From Amylibacter sp. (lineage in GTDB: Bacteria > Pseudomonadota > Alphaproteobacteria > Rhodobacterales > Rhodobacteraceae), in the NCBI GenBank assembly GCA_030625465.1, contig DAOUQS010000057.1:1-9456 (forward strand): DNA of 9,456 bases. The letters run 5' to 3'. The notes under the pieces are model-generated. The model searched no databases, had not been told where the DNA came from, and saw nothing but the letters and a program-made list of their open reading frames with translations. Made by a program: the position numbers and the translations under genes. This document shows, piece after piece, positions 7,905-9,456 of this stretch; positions within the stretch are counted from its first letter, which is position 1, and every line of letters starts with the position of its first letter.

Positions 7905-8465
7905 TTACTTATCTGCAGCTTTTTTAGCAGGCGCTTTTTTCTTAGGCGCCGCTTTTTTAGCTGCTGGTTTCGCTTCAGCTTTGGCTGCTTTTTTAGGAGC
8001 CGCCTTTTTTGCCGCCGGTTTTTCAGCTGCCGCTTTTTCAGCTACCGCTTTTTTCGCCGCTGGCTTCTTTGCTGCTGGCTTCTTAGCAGGTTCTTCACTT
8101 GGCACAAAGCCTTTACCGTTCAGAGCTGCTGCAACACCGGATTTGTCGGCGCCTTTGGCCAGAATGTCTGTCACGCGCAAAACGGTGATCTGTTGACGAT
8201 GACCTTTTTTACGTTGTGAAGAGTGCTTACGACGACGTTTGACGTAGTTGATAAGCTTGGGGCCTTTGCCCTGCTCTAGGATTTCAGCTTGTACCGCCGC
8301 ACCGGCAACCGCAGGTGTGCCGATCACAGGCTTATCGCCGCCAACCATCAGAATTTCGTTAAATTGAACTGTGTCACCGGCGTTGCCTGTAACTTTTTCA
8401 ATGCGAAGAATGTCTCCGCTGGCAACTTTATACTGCTTACCACCAGTTTTGATAACCGCAAACAT
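7905..8465 (-). CDS. rplU: 50S ribosomal protein L21 with long Lys/Ala-rich C-terminal tail
   Basis: L21 binds 23S rRNA in the large subunit. The first 103 or so of its 186 residues are a normal L21: [14 protein letters not shown] at the start, then the basic [16 protein letters not shown] loop and I-T-V-L-R-V-T-D-I. After a linker (about 104-124) comes a tail of about 60 residues (126-186). It is made almost wholly of Lys, Ala and Pro with a few Glu, in imperfect units such as A-A-K-K-P and A-P-K-K-A, and resembles histone H1 or AlgP tails. E. coli L21 is 103 residues and has no such tail. Extensions of this kind are, to my knowledge, found in L21 of other alphaproteobacteria. An AAAGGA ribosome binding site precedes the ATG at 8465. 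It is first in the rplU-rpmA operon, with a long structured leader. Confidence 0.97.
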   Translation of the reverse strand: MFAVIKTGGKQYKVASGDILRIEKVTGNAGDTVQFNEILMVGGDKPVIGTPAVAGAAVQAEILEQGKGPKLINYVKRRRKHSSQRKKGHRQQITVLRVTDILAKGADKSGVAAALNGKGFVPSEEPAKKPAAKKPAAKKAVAEKAAAEKPAAKKAAPKKAAKAEAKPAAKKAAPKKKAPAKKAADK

Positions 8466-8608
8466 ATGCGTTTCCTTTAATATCCGCGTTCTGTGGCCCT
8501 ACGAAATCCTACAAGGATTTCATATGTTTAGCGGCTAATCCGCGCCTCGAACAGCGCGCACCCTTTGGTGCGAGATGAACATGTACCGACCGACAAAAGT
8601 CGATCAGA
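8466..8608 (-). promoter_or_regulatory. Structured 5' leader of the rplU-rpmA mRNA
   Basis: If transcription starts about 7 bases after the -10 box, the rplU mRNA has a leader of about 140 nt containing four short hairpins. In order these are 8591-8602 (4 bp, 4-base loop), 8557-8572 (6 bp, 4-base loop), 8531-8543 (4 bp, 5-base loop) and 8503-8521 (8 bp perfect, 3-base loop). None is followed by a U run, so these are not terminators. The last lies about 25 bases before the ribosome binding site (8471-8478). A leader of this kind could mediate feedback by L21 or L27, as known for other r-protein operons; that role is inference. Confidence 0.5.
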
Positions 8609-8614
8609 TGGCGG

Positions 8615-8643
8615 CTTATCGTCAAATACCCCTTTAAAGTCAA
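8615..8643 (-). promoter_or_regulatory. Sigma-70-type promoter of rplU-rpmA
   Basis: On the minus strand TTGACT (8643-8638) and GATAAG (8620-8615) are separated by exactly 17 bases. The -35 matches the consensus in five of six positions and the -10 in four of six. It stands upstream of rplU in the divergent region shared with the MaoC-like gene and is the best-looking promoter in the window. Confidence 0.72.
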
Positions 8644-8732
8644 GCGGTTTACCCGGTTTTAATACCCTATTTTCATATTGGCACGCCCTGCCCCGCATGC
8701 CAGATTAGCGTCAACAATTCAAAGGAAAGAAA

Positions 8733-9203
8733 ATGCCGGAAAATTTGACGATTGAAGCGTACACTGGCCTTGTGGGGCAGGTTATCGGCCATTCCGGCTG
8801 GATCACCGTAGATCAAAAAATGATCGACGGGTTTTGTGATGTGACGGGTGATTACCAGTTCATCCACAATGATCCGAAACGGGCCAAAGACGACACGCCT
8901 TTTGGCGGCACGATTGCACACGGATTTTTGACCCTGTCGCTGATCACACAGATGTACAAAGATCACGTGGCGCGCCTGGAAGGCCATGAAATGATCATCA
9001 ATTACGGGCTGGAAGGCGTGCGTTTTCTAACGCCCGTACCATGTGGCGCGCACATTCGCGGCCAATTCACCCTGAAAAACCTGACGAAACGCCGCGAAGG
9101 CCAATATCTGGCGGAAAATCAGGTGCAGGTTGCGATTAAAGGCCACGACAAACCGGCAATGATCGGCACATGGCTGACGTTGCTGGTGGCGGGTGATTTG
9201 TAA
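8733..9203 (+). CDS. MaoC-family dehydratase, (R)-specific enoyl-CoA hydratase-like
   Basis: The 156-residue protein is a single hot-dog-fold MaoC/NodN-type dehydratase. Family members add water to trans-2-enoyl-CoA to give (R)-3-hydroxyacyl-CoA, or act on related CoA or ACP thioesters. The hydratase motif is F-C-D-V-T-G-D-Y-Q-F-I-H-N-D (34-47), with the Asp40/His45 pair five residues apart as in characterised R-hydratases. The F-G-G-T-I-A-H-G-F-L-T-L-S-L helix (57-70) follows. There is no signal peptide or membrane segment, so it is cytoplasmic. A good AAAGGAAAG ribosome binding site lies just before the ATG at 8733. It stands alone, divergent from rplU and 14 bp from a convergent tRNA gene, so context does not name a substrate. 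Fatty acid, polyhydroxyalkanoate or CoA-ester metabolism are all possible. Confidence 0.92.
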   Translation: MPENLTIEAYTGLVGQVIGHSGWITVDQKMIDGFCDVTGDYQFIHNDPKRAKDDTPFGGTIAHGFLTLSLITQMYKDHVARLEGHEMIINYGLEGVRFLTPVPCGAHIRGQFTLKNLTKRREGQYLAENQVQVAIKGHDKPAMIGTWLTLLVAGDL

Positions 9204-9217
9204 GATAAAGGGGAAAG

Positions 9218-9294
9218 TGGCGCGGTTGACGGGGCTCGAACCCGCGACCTCCGGCGTGACAGGCCGGCACTCTAACCAGCTGAGCTACAACCGC
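9218..9294 (-). tRNA. tRNA-Asp (anticodon GTC), second copy
   Basis: A 77-base cloverleaf with encoded CCA. The acceptor stem GCGGTTG (9294-9288) pairs with CAACCGC (9228-9222), followed by discriminator G and CCA (9220-9218). The anticodon stem CCGGC/GCCGG encloses the loop CTGTCAC, so the anticodon is GTC (9260-9258) for Asp GAC/GAT codons. The T arm GCGGG/CCCGT and the D arm GCTC/GAGT both form with one G-U pair each. It differs from the upstream copy at four positions, none disturbing a stem. It is transcribed after the other copy with a 20-base spacer. No clear hairpin terminator follows before the convergent MaoC-like gene. Confidence 0.98.
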
Positions 9295-9302
9295 GCATTT
9301 AG

Positions 9303-9405
9303 ATCGTTCAGCAGTGGCGCGGTTGACGGGACTCGAACCCGCGACCCCCGGCGTGACAGGCCGGTACTCTAACCAACTGAGCTACAACCGCAACTGCTAA
9401 ACGAT
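9303..9405 (-). repeat. 12-bp inverted repeat flanking tRNA-Asp copy 1
   Basis: On the minus strand the 12 bases ATCGTTTAGCAG (9405-9394) lie two bases before the mature tRNA 5' end. The 12 bases CTGCTGAACGAT (9314-9303) lie directly after its CCA. The two arms are complementary at every position (eleven Watson-Crick pairs and one G-U). In the precursor RNA they would form a helix stacked beyond the acceptor stem, with a small internal loop made of UU opposite G-C-C-A. The second tRNA copy has no such flank. Confidence 0.8.
9315..9391 (-). tRNA. tRNA-Asp (anticodon GTC), first copy
   Basis: A 77-base tRNA-Asp with encoded CCA (9317-9315). It has the acceptor stem GCGGTTG/CAACCGC, the anticodon loop CTGTCAC with GTC at 9357-9355, and complete D and T arms. 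It differs from the downstream copy by one base each in the D loop, at the D/anticodon-arm junction, in the variable loop and in the T loop. It is closest to the promoter. Unlike its sister, its 5' leader and 3' trailer are complementary to one another over 12 bp. Confidence 0.98.
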
Positions 9406-9411
9406 GGGCGG

Positions 9412-9440
9412 TTTCTACGGTGCACACCCACCCGCGTCAA
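9412..9440 (-). promoter_or_regulatory. Promoter of the tandem tRNA-Asp genes
   Basis: On the minus strand TTGACG (9440-9435) and TAGAAA (9417-9412) are spaced by exactly 17 bases. They match the sigma-70 consensus in five and four of six positions. Transcription would start near 9405, about 14 bases before the first mature tRNA, coinciding with the beginning of the inverted repeat. Confidence 0.68.
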
Positions 9441-9456
9441 GTGAATAAGCGGCAAA

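Noticed and set aside
7866..8219. Plus-strand frames rich in Phe, Arg, Cys or Ala opposite rplU
   Set aside because: They are the reverse complement of the repetitive Lys/Ala/Pro codons of the L21 tail, not genes.
8503..8521. Perfect 8-bp hairpin as a terminator upstream of rplU
   Set aside because: No T run follows the stem on either strand, so leader structure is a better explanation.
9218..9391. tRNA-Asp pair as an integration site for a mobile element
   Set aside because: No integrase, no duplicated tRNA 3' fragment and no foreign-looking DNA are visible in the window; the inverted repeat is centred on a complete tRNA rather than being an attachment-site duplication.

Overview
The window looks like core chromosome of an alphaproteobacterium, most likely a Rhodobacterales relative with a lower GC than is typical for that order. 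The basis is the gene order rplU-rpmA-obg-proB-proA, the alphaproteobacterial style of LpxD, ProA and L21 (with a Lys/Ala-rich tail), and the tandem tRNA-Asp genes. Base composition is about half GC by eye (not computed). The taxonomic call is an inference from gene order and protein style. I see no mobile element, CRISPR array, phage gene or obvious horizontally acquired island.

Left part (1-4045), cell envelope. On the minus strand an L,D-transpeptidase with a peptidoglycan-binding domain is followed by an intrinsic terminator-like hairpin, then lpxD (lipid A acylation), then a specialised acyl carrier protein. The first codons of what is probably a FabF-type ketoacyl-ACP synthase run off the left edge. 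Head-to-head with the transpeptidase, on the plus strand, is a Tat-exported MepK/YcbK-type murein endopeptidase. One enzyme makes 3-3 peptidoglycan cross-links and the other belongs to the family that cuts them; they share a divergent intergenic region of about 350 bp.

Middle part (4046-8643), translation, ribosome assembly and proline synthesis. A strong terminator separates mepK from the convergent minus-strand block. Read in its own direction that block is promoter, structured leader, rplU (L21), rpmA (L27), terminator, obg GTPase, proB and proA. obg and proB overlap by 13 bp, and proB and proA are 6 bp apart with the proA ribosome binding site overlapping the proB stop, so obg-proB-proA is probably one transcript. 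ProB and ProA perform the first two steps of proline synthesis from glutamate. ObgE is a ribosome-associated GTPase, fitting its position beside two large-subunit protein genes.

Right part (8644-9456). Divergent from rplU is a single MaoC-type (R)-enoyl-CoA hydratase-like gene. Convergent with it are two near-identical tRNA-Asp(GTC) genes in tandem with a recognisable promoter. The upstream copy is tightly flanked by a 12-bp inverted repeat that would extend the acceptor stem in the precursor RNA.

No clearly novel multi-gene system is present. The most interesting signals are the leader/trailer stem around one tRNA-Asp, the multi-hairpin rplU leader, the histone-H1-like tail of L21, the divergent cross-link maker/breaker pair, and the dedicated ACP/KAS next to lpxD.
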